Of a stretch of 23,112 nucleotides of DNA, positions 6,493 to 14,369 are shown in pieces. Position numbers and translations under genes: made by a program. The stretch lies in contig CAZHNG010000072.1 in assembly GCA_964533785.1 (NCBI GenBank), forward strand, positions 1 to 23,112, given 5' to 3'. Position 1 is the first letter of the stretch; every line of letters begins with the position of its first letter. The notes beneath the pieces are model-generated. The model worked only from the letters and a program-made list of their open reading frames with translations, was not told the origin of the DNA and did no database searches. This stretch comes from JANQRV01 sp964533785. GTDB taxonomy: Bacteria > Bacteroidota > Bacteroidia > Chitinophagales > Saprospiraceae.

Positions 6493-6542
6493 AAAACTTA
6501 AATATTAAGACTGGTTTCACTATCTAATCTTTCGATTCTATC

Positions 6543-7529
6543 ATGAAAAAAACACTTGCCAAACTCTTCGATCACCAAAAGCTCACCAAAGCCGAAGCAA
6601 AGTCCGTATTACTGGAAATTGCCAAAGGCAGACATAATGCTGTGCACGTTGCAAGTTTTATAACCGTCTACAATATGCGCCCCATCACCGTCAATGAGCT
6701 GGAAGGATTCCGGGACGCCCTCCTGGAATTATGTATTCCCGTAGATCTTAAGGGCCGCGAAACCCTGGATATCGTAGGTACGGGAGGAGATGGAAAAAAC
6801 ACCTTTAACGTTTCTACTACCTCCGCAATGGTGATCGCCGGTGCCGGCTATCCGGTCACCAAACACGGCAGCTACGGCGTATCTTCATCCGTTGGTTCTT
6901 CCAATGTGCTCATGGCCTTAGGTTATGAGTTCACCAACGACACCGATGAGTTGAACCGCCAGCTCGACCGGGCCAATATTTGTTTTTTTCATGCGCCACT
7001 GTTTCATCCGGCCCTGAAAGAAGTGGTTCCCATTCGAAAACAATTGGGAATGAAAAGTTTCTTTAATATGCTGGGCCCTTTGGTCAACCCCGCTCAACCA
7101 CAATACCAGGTTTTTGGTACTTTTAACATGGAATTGTCGCGCCTATATCAGTACCTTATGCAGCAGACTAACCGCGCCTTTGCAATAGTCTATGCCCTCG
7201 ATGGGTACGATGAAATATCACTCACCGGAGACTTCATCTGGCGTACTGAAAATACCGACCAAACCCTTTCCCCTAAAGTATTGGGCAAAAACACCTGGAC
7301 ACAAAAAGACCTTTACGGTGGTGAAACCCCCGAAGAGGCTGCTGAGATATTTCTGAATGTACTCAAAAATGAATGCACGTCCGCACAATTTGAAGTGGTT
7401 AGTGCTAATGCCGGTATGGCTATCCACGTCATCAAACCCGAACAAGCCATGAGTGATTGTATAGCAGAGGCCGAAGAAAGTATTAAAAGCGGGAAAGCTT
7501 ACGAAACATTGAAAAAATTGGTTCAATGA
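6543..7529 (+). CDS. trpD: Anthranilate phosphoribosyltransferase
   Basis: TrpD (328 residues) transfers phosphoribose from PRPP to anthranilate. The PRPP/Mg site GTGGDGKNTFNVST spans residues 79-92. KHGSYGVSSSVGSSNVL follows, the Bacteroidota-style form of the KHGNR...SGSADVL motif. FFHAPLFHPALKEVVPIRKQLGMKSFFNMLGPLVNP matches the hinge and catalytic region. The N-terminal helical domain (LAKLFDHQKLTKAEAKSVL) is complete, so the gene is intact. It opens the second half of the operon after the repeat-filled gap, and no clear consensus promoter is visible just upstream. It may therefore depend on read-through from trpEG or on a weak local promoter. Seventy-one bases separate it from trpC. Confidence 0.96.
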   Translation: MKKTLAKLFDHQKLTKAEAKSVLLEIAKGRHNAVHVASFITVYNMRPITVNELEGFRDALLELCIPVDLKGRETLDIVGTGGDGKNTFNVSTTSAMVIAGAGYPVTKHGSYGVSSSVGSSNVLMALGYEFTNDTDELNRQLDRANICFFHAPLFHPALKEVVPIRKQLGMKSFFNMLGPLVNPAQPQYQVFGTFNMELSRLYQYLMQQTNRAFAIVYALDGYDEISLTGDFIWRTENTDQTLSPKVLGKNTWTQKDLYGGETPEEAAEIFLNVLKNECTSAQFEVVSANAGMAIHVIKPEQAMSDCIAEAEESIKSGKAYETLKKLVQ

Positions 7530-7600
7530 TCGAATCTCCACCCGTTCAATCTCAGGAATTATTCAATTTCAATTCTGATAATCATTTTGCATTCTAAAAC

Positions 7601-8404
7601 ATGAGCACCATACTTGATAAAATCATTGCGCATAAACGAAAAGAAGTGCTTGACCGCAAAAATAGCGTTCCCGTAGCTTCATTGGAAAAACAACCGTATT
7701 TCAACCGGGCATCGTATTCCCTGAGCGAATCTTTGCTCAAGCCCGGCCTTTCGGGGATCATTGCAGAATTCAAACGCCGGTCCCCCTCTAAAGGGGATAT
7801 CAATCCTGAAGCTGACCTGGTTAAAGTTACAAGTGGTTACGCAAAGGCAGGAGCTTCTGGTCTATCCATTCTGACCGACGAAAATTTTTTCGGCGGAAAA
7901 GATCAGTATATTGAACAGGCAAGGCCACATACTTCCATTCCCATCTTGCGAAAAGAATTCATTATCGATGAGTACCAGGTCATTGAAGCCAAATCAATCG
8001 GAGCGGATGTGATATTATTGATCGCCGAATGTTTAACGAAAACGGAAGTTCAGCATCTGGCAAAAATGGCGAAATCGTTAGGCCTCGAAGTTTTAATGGA
8101 AATTCATTCCGAAGATCAACTGGAGAAATGCAACGAATACCTCGATATTATCGGCGTGAACAACCGCAATCTCAAAGATTTTTCCGTGAGCATCGATACT
8201 TCCGTCCAACTATTTGCTAAAATACCTAATGAATTTGTCAAAATTTCTGAAAGCGGAATCAGTAAGCCTGAGACAATCGTATATTTGAAAAAGGTAGGAT
8301 TTCAAGGATTTTTGATCGGTGAATATTTTATGACCGCCAAAGAGCCGGAACGAAAATTTGAAACATTTGTGAAAGAAATCCAACAATCAATAAAAAAGAC
8401 TTAG
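7601..8404 (+). CDS. trpC: Indole-3-glycerol phosphate synthase
   Basis: TrpC (267 residues) closes the indole ring, turning CdRP into indole-3-glycerol phosphate. It is a TIM barrel with motifs at the expected strands: MSTILDKIIAHKRKEV (N-terminal helix), GIIAEFKRRSPSKGDI (phosphate and catalytic Lys), LSILTDENFFGG, PILRKEFIIDEYQV (catalytic Lys), GADVILLIAECL, EVLMEIHSEDQL, IIGVNNRNLKDF, VKISESGIS and GFLIGEYFM. It is monofunctional, with TrpF encoded separately three bases downstream (tag-cac-atg). That tight spacing implies co-translation. Confidence 0.96.
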   Translation: MSTILDKIIAHKRKEVLDRKNSVPVASLEKQPYFNRASYSLSESLLKPGLSGIIAEFKRRSPSKGDINPEADLVKVTSGYAKAGASGLSILTDENFFGGKDQYIEQARPHTSIPILRKEFIIDEYQVIEAKSIGADVILLIAECLTKTEVQHLAKMAKSLGLEVLMEIHSEDQLEKCNEYLDIIGVNNRNLKDFSVSIDTSVQLFAKIPNEFVKISESGISKPETIVYLKKVGFQGFLIGEYFMTAKEPERKFETFVKEIQQSIKKT

Positions 8405-8407
8405 CAC

Positions 8408-9058
8408 ATGCAAATAAAAGTATGCGGGATGAAAGATCCCGGGAACATCAATGCGCTTTTATCCTTACCCATCGATTGGATCGGCTTTATTTTCTACGAT
8501 AAATCCCCCAGGTCCGCAGAAAGTGAAGTGCTTCAACACTGGATTGAAAATAACGAATCGGCATTTGGAAACATAAGCCGAACCGGAGTTTTTGTCAATG
8601 CCGAGATGGATTTCGTATTGAACCATCTACATGATTATAAATTGGATTATATTCAACTGCATGGCCACGAAAGCCCGCAGTATTGCGTAGAGTTACGCTC
8701 CTTCTGGATGATGAGCAGCATGCGAAAAGCCAGGATTATCAAGGCATTTCCCATCGATGAATCCTTTGATTTCAACATTATTCCCGATTACGAGGGAAAA
8801 TGCGACCTCTTTTTATTTGACACTAAAGGGAGCAAAGCCGGCGGTAATGGCATTACCTTCGACTGGCAAATACTGGAAAAGTACAAAGGCAATACGCCAT
8901 TTTTACTCAGTGGTGGTATCGACAGTGGTATGGAAAAAGAGATTCGCCAACTGAATTACCCCCAATTAATCGGCGTGGATATTAATAGTAAGTTTGAAAT
9001 AGAACCGGGTGTGAAGGATATCAAAAAAGTGAAGGAGTTTGTCGAAGGGTTGAAATAG
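8408..9058 (+). CDS. trpF: Phosphoribosylanthranilate isomerase
   Basis: TrpF (216 residues) isomerises phosphoribosyl-anthranilate to CdRP, the substrate of TrpC. The catalytic general base is Cys6 in KVCGMK and the general acid is Asp138 in LFDTKGSKAGGNG. Other family motifs are WIGFIFYDKSPR, GVFVNA, YIQLHGHESP, LLSGGI and GVDINSKFE. It carries a short extra stretch (FWMMSSMRKAR) before IIKAFP relative to minimal TrpF proteins. About 135 bases without visible features separate it from the trpB start. Confidence 0.94.
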   Translation: MQIKVCGMKDPGNINALLSLPIDWIGFIFYDKSPRSAESEVLQHWIENNESAFGNISRTGVFVNAEMDFVLNHLHDYKLDYIQLHGHESPQYCVELRSFWMMSSMRKARIIKAFPIDESFDFNIIPDYEGKCDLFLFDTKGSKAGGNGITFDWQILEKYKGNTPFLLSGGIDSGMEKEIRQLNYPQLIGVDINSKFEIEPGVKDIKKVKEFVEGLK

Positions 9059-9193
9059 GGGTATAGACTGGGAAGGAGTTTTAGTACGGATCGACACCAG
9101 CAATAATATTTCGGCAGATACGAAAAAAGAGATAAAAGCTGTAGCTTCAAGGTGATAGCCTTGGCCTATTCATCAACATCAACAACCAATATC

Positions 9194-10393
9194 ATGACAG
9201 TAAATCAAACCATAAAAGTAGACGAGCACGGTTATTACGGTGAATTTGGAGGAGCGTACATTCCAGAAATGCTTCACCCTAACGTTGAAGAGCTTAAGGA
9301 GCAATATTTGAAGATCATGTATTCCCCCGAATTTCAAAAAGAATTCCAGCAATTACTCCAGGATTACGTAGGCCGCCCTACCCCACTCTATTACGCCGAA
9401 AGACTTTCCGAACATTATCAAACCAACTTATATTTAAAACGGGAAGATCTCAACCATACCGGCGCGCACAAAGTCAACAATACCGTTGGGCAGATTCTAC
9501 TGGCCGAGCGGTTGGGCAAAAAGCGGATCATCGCTGAAACGGGGGCGGGCCAGCACGGGGTAGCGACTGCCACGGTATGTGCCCTGAAAGGAATAGAATG
9601 CATCGTTTATATGGGAGAAAAGGATATCGAGCGGCAGGCCCCCAACGTACAGCGCATGAAAATGCTGGGCGCAGAAGTCCGGCCAGCGACCAGCGGCAGC
9701 AAAACCTTAAAGGATGCTACCAATGAAGCCATCCGCGACTGGATCAACAATCCGGTAGACACTCATTATATCATCGGTTCGGTCGTAGGGCCCCACCCCT
9801 ATCCTGATATGGTAGCCCGTTTCCAATCGGTCATTAGCGCGGAAATGCGTTGGCAGTTGAAGGAAAAAACGGGTAGCCCTAAACCTGATGCCATTATTGC
9901 TTGTGTGGGTGGAGGAAGCAATGCCGCGGGTTCTTATTACCATTACCTGAATGAACGCAATGTGCGTTTGATCGCAGTAGAAGCCTCGGGAATGGGTGTA
10001 AATAGCGGTCATTCTGCCGCGACCAGTGTACTCGGCACCAAAGGGATTATCCACGGCAGCCGCACCTTGTTGATGCAAACGGCAGACGGCCAGATCGTTG
10101 AACCTTATTCCATTTCTGCCGGACTAGACTACCCGGGCATTGGCCCCATGCATGCCCATCTAATATCCAGCGGCCGCGCTGAAGCCATCAGCATTACCGA
10201 TGAAGAAGCCTTGAAAGCGGCCTATTTATTATCCCGGATGGAAGGGATCATTCCCGCTTTGGAAACAGCCCACGCTTTTGCAGCGTTGGATTATATGGAA
10301 TATAAGGATTCGGACGTTATTGTTATCAATTTGTCGGGACGAGGAGATAAAGACCTCAATACTTTTATCAAACATTTTGAAGATTTTCAATAA
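9194..10393 (+). CDS. trpB: Tryptophan synthase beta subunit
   Basis: TrpB (399 residues) condenses indole with serine using PLP. The ATG at 9194 (MTVNQTIKVDEHGYYGEFGGAY) is preferred over an in-frame GTG at 9152, because the added residues are unlike the family and 399 residues is the normal TrpB1 length. Lys93 in NHTGAHKVNN is the PLP Schiff-base lysine. ETGAGQHGVATA and the phosphate-binding CVGGGSNAAG are present, as is EGIIPALETAHA. It normally binds TrpA and receives indole through a tunnel. Here trpA does not follow directly: two unrelated genes lie between, the first only 14 bases after this stop. Confidence 0.96.
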   Translation: MTVNQTIKVDEHGYYGEFGGAYIPEMLHPNVEELKEQYLKIMYSPEFQKEFQQLLQDYVGRPTPLYYAERLSEHYQTNLYLKREDLNHTGAHKVNNTVGQILLAERLGKKRIIAETGAGQHGVATATVCALKGIECIVYMGEKDIERQAPNVQRMKMLGAEVRPATSGSKTLKDATNEAIRDWINNPVDTHYIIGSVVGPHPYPDMVARFQSVISAEMRWQLKEKTGSPKPDAIIACVGGGSNAAGSYYHYLNERNVRLIAVEASGMGVNSGHSAATSVLGTKGIIHGSRTLLMQTADGQIVEPYSISAGLDYPGIGPMHAHLISSGRAEAISITDEEALKAAYLLSRMEGIIPALETAHAFAALDYMEYKDSDVIVINLSGRGDKDLNTFIKHFEDFQ

Positions 10394-10407
10394 AATAATT
10401 TCCATCA

Positions 10408-10626
10408 ATGGAAAATAACGGTAAATCATTCCGGTTAGATCGCACTGCTTTTAGGGCACATACATTTGAGGAGGCAGATAACCAATTGAAATTTTGGTTA
10501 TCAAAAACACCGACTGAACGAATTCAAGCCGCTTATTATATGATATGCAAAAGTTATGGCTTTAATCTAGAAAATCCTCCTCATCTTGACCGAACCAAAT
10601 TCGTGGCTCGTAAACATCCAAACTAA
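10408..10626 (+). CDS. Small protein paired with a nucleotidyltransferase
   Basis: A 72-residue protein, soluble and mixed-charge, with no signal peptide. It contains LDRTAFRAHTFEEADNQLKFWLSKTPTERIQAAYYMIC, followed by a second echo of the same phrase, LDRTKFVARKH, at its C-terminus. I recall similar small proteins encoded immediately before MNT-like nucleotidyltransferases in Bacteroidota, but this could not be checked. Its stop codon overlaps the next start (taATG, sharing base 10626), implying translational coupling. The role is unknown. By context it could be the partner (antitoxin-like or regulatory) of the nucleotidyltransferase; it has nothing to do with tryptophan synthesis as far as can be seen. 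Confidence 0.75.
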   Translation: MENNGKSFRLDRTAFRAHTFEEADNQLKFWLSKTPTERIQAAYYMICKSYGFNLENPPHLDRTKFVARKHPN

Positions 10627-11093
10627 TGACTAACCTTTTTGGAAAAGATTTTAAGGATTTCTTAAAAGCACTAAATAATCATGATGTTGAATACATTTTA
10701 GTCGGGGGGTATGCAGTCATTTTACATGGTTATAATCGCACTACCGGCGATATGGATATTTGGGTAAAGAAAAGTGAAGAAAATTATCGTAGAATTGTCC
10801 TTGCCTTCGAAGAGTTTAAAATGCCGGTTTTTGACATGACTTTAGAGAATTTTTTAAACAATCCGGAAATGGATGTCTTCTCGTTTGGGGTCCCACCAAT
10901 TCGTATCGACTTAATGACAGAAGTAAAAGGACTAACTTTCGACGATGCTTATCAAAGGAAAATAATTAATCAGATAGAAGATACTTTTGTAAAATTAATT
11001 CACAAAGAAGATTTGATAAAGGCAAAAATGGCCGTAAAAAGATATAAAGACCTGAGCGACATAGAACATCTAAAAGATCTCTCCGATGAATAG
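10626..11093 (+). CDS. MNT-like nucleotidyltransferase (DUF6036/AbiEii-type fold)
   Basis: This 155-residue protein has the minimal nucleotidyltransferase signature: VGGYAVILHGYNRTTGDMDIWV, i.e. GG at 27-28 and the metal-binding pair Asp42/Asp44, with a likely third Asp95 in IRIDLMT. The C-terminal part (HKEDLIKAKMAVKRYKDLSDIEHLK) is typical of the AbiEii/DUF6036-like group. Relatives include toxins of type IV systems (AbiE) and antitoxins of HEPN-MNT systems. Which applies here is unclear, and no HEPN partner is seen. It sits between trpB and trpA, and its last 8 bases overlap the trpA start, so it is co-translated with the tryptophan synthase genes. Its product is not expected to act in the pathway. 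Confidence 0.82.
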   Translation: MTNLFGKDFKDFLKALNNHDVEYILVGGYAVILHGYNRTTGDMDIWVKKSEENYRRIVLAFEEFKMPVFDMTLENFLNNPEMDVFSFGVPPIRIDLMTEVKGLTFDDAYQRKIINQIEDTFVKLIHKEDLIKAKMAVKRYKDLSDIEHLKDLSDE

Positions 11094-11877
11094 AATAATT
11101 AAGCTTTTCAACTACAAACCGGAAAATATCCTCAATATTTATTTCACCGCCGGTTATCCGGGTCTAAATGACACCGATAGGATCATATTAGCGCTGGAAA
11201 AGGCCGGAGTCGATCTGATCGAAGTTGGCATGCCCTACTCTGATCCTTTAGCCGACGGGCCTACGATCCAGCAAAGCGGCCAGGTTGCGTTAAAAAATGG
11301 TATGACTTTACCGCTGCTGTTTGAGCAATTACATGAGGTCCGGCAACAGACGGATATACCGCTCGTATTGATGGGCTATTTCAACCAGGTGATGCAGTAC
11401 GGTGAAGCCAAATTCCTTGAGGATTGCCAGGCTTGTGGCATCGATGGGCTGATTTTGCCCGACTTGCCCATTTATGAATACGAAAACTATTACCAAAAGC
11501 AATTTGAAGATGCAGGCCTGAATATCAGTTTTCTCATTACTCCACAGACCAGCGACGAGCGCATCAAAAAAGTAGATGAACTCAGCAATGGCTTTATCTA
11601 CATGGTTTCTAACGCCAGTATTACGGGGGCTAAAAACAGTATTTCCTCCCAACAAATCGAATATTTCAAACGCATCAACGCCATGGAATTGCGCAATCCC
11701 AGGTTAATCGGTTTTGGCATTTCGAATCACGAAACTTTTAGTACCGCTTGTGCATACGCTAACGGAGCTATTATCGGCAGTGCTTTTATCAGAACATTAA
11801 AAAATGCCGGGGAGAATCTTGAAAAGGAGATAAAAAATTTTGTAGAAATGATCAGGGGGGAATTGGTAATTTATTGA
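11086..11877 (+). CDS. trpA: Tryptophan synthase alpha subunit
   Basis: TrpA (263 residues) cleaves indole-3-glycerol phosphate to indole, which passes to TrpB. The catalytic residues are Glu46 in LIEVGMPYSDP and Asp57 in PLADGPTIQQSG. Other barrel motifs are YFTAGYPG, LVLMGYFNQVMQYG, GIDGLILPDLP, LITPQTSDERI, GFIYMVSNASITGAK (active-site loop), GFGISN and GAIIGSAF (phosphate site). The gene is complete. Its ATG lies inside the end of the nucleotidyltransferase gene (8-base overlap, different frame), so its translation probably depends on ribosomes finishing that gene. It is the last gene of the operon and is followed by a strong terminator. Confidence 0.96.
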   Translation: MNRIIKLFNYKPENILNIYFTAGYPGLNDTDRIILALEKAGVDLIEVGMPYSDPLADGPTIQQSGQVALKNGMTLPLLFEQLHEVRQQTDIPLVLMGYFNQVMQYGEAKFLEDCQACGIDGLILPDLPIYEYENYYQKQFEDAGLNISFLITPQTSDERIKKVDELSNGFIYMVSNASITGAKNSISSQQIEYFKRINAMELRNPRLIGFGISNHETFSTACAYANGAIIGSAFIRTLKNAGENLEKEIKNFVEMIRGELVIY

Positions 11878-11884
11878 ATCCTAT

Positions 11885-11945
11885 ATCAGAAATTTAAAAT
11901 GGTTTAGGCGATCATCGAGCCTCTTCGTGAATTTCTGATTTTTTT
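11885..11945 (+). terminator. Terminator at the end of the trp operon
   Basis: ATCAGAAATT (11885-11894) pairs exactly with AATTTCTGAT (11930-11939), and a smaller AGGC/GCCT stem lies in the loop. Seven Ts follow (11939-11945). The T-tract overlaps the stop codon of the convergent DUF5615 gene. Confidence 0.8.
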
Positions 11946-12327
11946 AATCAATATTTCTTAGCCTTAGTTTCACAAAGTTCCCTTTATTTTCCTCAATAAG
12001 TATGAAAGGTATATTGTAATCCAACTTTGATTCCATAATCGCTTCAAAGGTACGTACATGGAAAATTGGGTCAAAATGCCCCGGCCGTAAATAGAACACT
12101 CCGTAAAAAGGTCTATTCTCTTTAAAAATTAAAGTGCCAAAATCACTATCTTGACTAATAACAACTCTTTCCGCCTTAACAGATAAGTTTAAAATTGCCT
12201 CATCATCCATCCCAAATAGCCCTTCTTCTTTTATATCAAAAACATCGAATTCGGAATGTCTTAAAAAGGCAACCAATTCGGCATCAACATTTTCATCAGT
12301 AATAAATTTTAGTGTTTCAACATCCAT
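11944..12327 (-). CDS. DUF5615 PIN-like toxin
   Basis: The 127-residue protein has the DUF5615 layout: an N-terminal FITDENVDAELVAFLRHSEFDVFDI, then EEGLFGMDDEAILNLS, VISQDSDFGTLIF and a C-terminal YLRPGHFDP. The acidic residues in TDENVD, MDDE and SQDSDFG correspond to the metal-binding carboxylates of PIN-domain nucleases. Members are predicted toxins paired with DUF433 antitoxins, as here. Its ATG directly abuts the DUF433 stop codon (TAG-ATG with no spacer). The target RNA is unknown and activity is inferred only from the family. Confidence 0.88.
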   Translation of the reverse strand: MDVETLKFITDENVDAELVAFLRHSEFDVFDIKEEGLFGMDDEAILNLSVKAERVVISQDSDFGTLIFKENRPFYGVFYLRPGHFDPIFHVRTFEAIMESKLDYNIPFILIEENKGNFVKLRLRNID

Positions 12328-12558
12328 CTAAGCCCTAACTTCAATTACGATTTCATTTTTTGCAAATCTTGCAGCATACCGTATCGCTTCTAAAACTAAT
12401 TCCTTAGTCAATAAGGGATGTTTATCAACAATCTCATCCGGTGTCCCTCCACTTCCTAACCATTCCATAATCAGCTCGACACTTATCCTTGTGCCTTTGA
12501 TACAAGGCTTTCCATTTAAAATTTGGGGGTTTGAAGAAATATTTGGAAATTGATCCAT
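12328..12558 (-). CDS. DUF433 antitoxin
   Basis: A 76-residue protein from the ATG at 12558; a TTG nine codons upstream is possible but less likely. It shows the DUF433 signature SNPQILNGKPCIKGTRISVELIMEWLGSGGTPDEIVDKHPLLTKELVLEAIRYAA, a winged-helix-like DNA-binding fold. This family is the usual partner of DUF5615 PIN-like toxins and probably represses its own operon. The cognate toxin follows without any spacer. Confidence 0.88.
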   Translation of the reverse strand: MDQFPNISSNPQILNGKPCIKGTRISVELIMEWLGSGGTPDEIVDKHPLLTKELVLEAIRYAARFAKNEIVIEVRA

Positions 12559-12582
12559 AATCAAAGTGTTTTCTTTGAAAAC

Positions 12583-12613
12583 CAAAAATATACATTGAAA
12601 GTTTCCCAGTAAA
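12583..12613 (-). promoter_or_regulatory. Promoter of the DUF433-DUF5615 pair
   Basis: On the minus strand, TTTA (12613-12610) is followed after 19 bases by TATTTTTG (12590-12583), a full match to the -7 element TAnnTTTG with a near match at -33. It lies between the end of the SDR gene and the DUF433 start, showing that the pair can be transcribed on its own. Confidence 0.55.
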
Positions 12614-12618
12614 TTGAT

Positions 12619-13407
12619 TCATTCGCGAATTCGTATATTATTCAATACCCTCGAATAAATACCCGGAAAAAACCGCTTCAAATAAATTGCGGCTACCTCC
12701 TTCTTCCCAATATAGACCTCTTCCCGGTCTCTTTCGATAGCGCGTATCGCTTTTGCAGCAAAGACATCAGGCGCCAGGCCACCGGCCGTAGTTTTCGCCA
12801 TTTTGTTATTCGGTGAGCCGTCCCCTTTTAGCGCGTTAATGGTCATCTGCGTTCGGACGTAACCTGGGCAAATGATGGTCACGGTGATGTTGTCTTGGTG
12901 AACTTCGGCACGTAATGAATCGAAATAGCCCTGTAGCGCGTGCTTGGAAGCGGAATAGGAGGAACGGCCCTTTACCCCTACTTTACCGACGACACTGCTG
13001 ATGATCACGATTTGTCCGGATTTTCTCGCGAGCATACCCGGCAAAACCGCATCCGTCAAAGCGACGGTGCCGAAAAAATTGACTTCCATGATGCGCCTGA
13101 CCACCGAAAAATCAGTGTCTTTTACCTGTGAGCGTTGAGAAATGCCCGCATTATTGATCAGGATATCGACGCTTCCAAATTCGTCGATCACTTTTTGCTC
13201 TGCGGCTTCGAAGGAAGCAAAATCCGTAATATCCAACGGTAAAACCAGGGTTTCCGTGTTACAATTTTCTTTTACTTTCCGCAAAGCTGTTTCATTTCGG
13301 CTGGAAAGCACTAATTTTGCATTTTTGTCGGCTAAAGCGTAAGATAAATGTTCTCCGATTCCCGAAGAAGCTCCCGTTATCCAGACGACTTTGTTGTCAA
13401 CTAACAT
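12619..13407 (-). CDS. Short-chain dehydrogenase/reductase (classical SDR)
   Basis: This is a 262-residue classical SDR oxidoreductase. The ATG at 13407 is chosen because it places the Rossmann TGASSGIG motif at residues 11-18, the usual position; a longer start would add a basic, family-unlike extension. Other hallmarks are DIT (59-61), NNAG (85-88), Asn110, Ser138 in IISSVVG, the catalytic YSASK (Tyr151, Lys155) and CPGYVRT after the active site. Ser36-Arg37 after the second strand suggests NADP(H) preference. The C-terminus (IYLKRFFPGIYSRVLNNIRIRE) is amphipathic and resembles DHRS7-type membrane-associated reductases. The substrate is unknown. It is divergent from the histidine phosphatase, with 50 bases between the start codons. 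Confidence 0.9.
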   Translation of the reverse strand: MLVDNKVVWITGASSGIGEHLSYALADKNAKLVLSSRNETALRKVKENCNTETLVLPLDITDFASFEAAEQKVIDEFGSVDILINNAGISQRSQVKDTDFSVVRRIMEVNFFGTVALTDAVLPGMLARKSGQIVIISSVVGKVGVKGRSSYSASKHALQGYFDSLRAEVHQDNITVTIICPGYVRTQMTINALKGDGSPNNKMAKTTAGGLAPDVFAAKAIRAIERDREEVYIGKKEVAAIYLKRFFPGIYSRVLNNIRIRE

Positions 13408-13457
13408 AAAAGCTGATTTTCGTTTTACCTGACAAGATACCATTTTAAAACTAAGAG

Positions 13458-13946
13458 ATGAAGACCTTATACTTGATACGGCACGCAAAATCCAGTTGGA
13501 AAGATCCTGAACTAAAGGACATTGATCGCCCGCTAAATAAGAGAGGCCTGCGCGACGCCCCTTTCATGGCCGAGATGTTAGCCCATAAAACCCAGGGCCA
13601 ATTAGATGCTATTATTACCAGTCCTGCCGTCAGGGCAGCTACTACGGCTGCTTATTTTGGAAAAGCTTTTGGCTTAACGCCCATTACGGAAGAAAAAATA
13701 TACGACGCCTGGGAAACCGACATGCTGCAATTGATCCAATCCATTGACAATAAGCTTAATCAGGTCGCCGTCTTTGGACATAATCCGACATTTACCTCCC
13801 TTGCTAACCGGTTTTCTAAAACACACATCGACAACTTTCCTACTTGTGGGATCGTTAAGATTGAGGCTGACATCGATGATTGGAAAAATTTTTCATTCTT
13901 GGTCGGGGAAGTAACTGCTTTCTATTATCCCAAACAATTTCAATAA
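13458..13946 (+). CDS. SixA-like histidine phosphatase
   Basis: This 162-residue histidine phosphatase family protein opens with LIRHAKSSWKDPELKDIDRPLNKRG, where His9 is the phosphate acceptor of the RHG/RHA motif. The second catalytic His is His108 in VFGHNPTFTSLANRF. ITSPAVRAATTA is the conserved middle motif. The short length and the RHAKSSW form place it in the SixA branch, whose E. coli member dephosphorylates a phosphohistidine in phosphotransfer systems. The real substrate here is unknown. The DUF4296 lipoprotein follows after 25 bases and the two may be co-transcribed. Confidence 0.88.
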   Translation: MKTLYLIRHAKSSWKDPELKDIDRPLNKRGLRDAPFMAEMLAHKTQGQLDAIITSPAVRAATTAAYFGKAFGLTPITEEKIYDAWETDMLQLIQSIDNKLNQVAVFGHNPTFTSLANRFSKTHIDNFPTCGIVKIEADIDDWKNFSFLVGEVTAFYYPKQFQ

Positions 13947-13971
13947 GCAGTCCTGATAAAACAGTGATCCT

Positions 13972-14304
13972 ATGACAGATTCTATAATAAAACTACTAGT
14001 ATTGACTACTGCACTATCCATCTCCAATTGCGGCAAAAAAAAAGAATTGCCCATTCCCAAAGAACAATTAATCAAGGTGCTGGTAGACATTCACCTGGCT
14101 GAAGGAGCCATGCAAACCATCACCCATGAGGAACTAACAGATAGTTTGACCAATGCTTATTATGACCAAATTTATGCCATGCATAATATCGATCAACAGC
14201 AATTTGAATCAACAATGGAACAATTGAGAGAAGATCCTTATATTTTATCTGATCTATATACCGCAGTTTTGGATACCATAAGTTTGAGAATGGAGAAAAA
14301 TTAG
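13972..14304 (+). CDS. DUF4296 lipoprotein
   Basis: A 110-residue predicted lipoprotein: hydrophobic N-terminus KLLVLTTALSISNC with Cys20 as the likely lipidation site, then a charged linker GKKKELPIPKEQL and a small helical domain (VLVDIHLAEGAMQ ... YYDQIYAMHNIDQQQFESTMEQLREDP). The DIHLAEG phrase and helix-helix layout fit DUF4296, a family largely confined to Bacteroidota. The function is unknown. A 65-base gap separates it from the response regulator. Confidence 0.82.
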   Translation: MTDSIIKLLVLTTALSISNCGKKKELPIPKEQLIKVLVDIHLAEGAMQTITHEELTDSLTNAYYDQIYAMHNIDQQQFESTMEQLREDPYILSDLYTAVLDTISLRMEKN

Positions 14305-14369
14305 CCTTTAATATTTCAGCATAGCTATTACTTTTTTTGTTAATTTACACAACAACAATTTTCCAATCG

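Larger units (their letters stand above)
5967..6542. other. 576-bp non-coding gap inside the trp operon
   Basis: No convincing gene lies between trpG and trpD; the open frames here do not look like proteins. It holds, in order: GATTTTTGACGCTA (5972-5985), which matches the terminal repeat of the mobile element with one mismatch; a GC-rich patch whose segment CCTGCCG...CATAGCCG recurs in inverted orientation at about 6254-6284; the hairpin with T-run at 6101-6130; a GC-rich dyad CCCGCC...GGCGGG (around 6138-6165); three further hairpins at 6299-6410; and a tandem low-complexity run just before trpD. It looks like an accumulation site for small repetitive elements. Confidence 0.7.

Noticed and set aside
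12643..13342. Plus-strand frames within the SDR gene
   Set aside because: They are opposite-strand shadows of a gene with complete catalytic motifs.
14305..14369. Promoter before the response regulator (TACTTTTTTTG region)
   Set aside because: The spacing does not match TAnnTTTG exactly and no -33 element is clear, so it is not listed as a feature.
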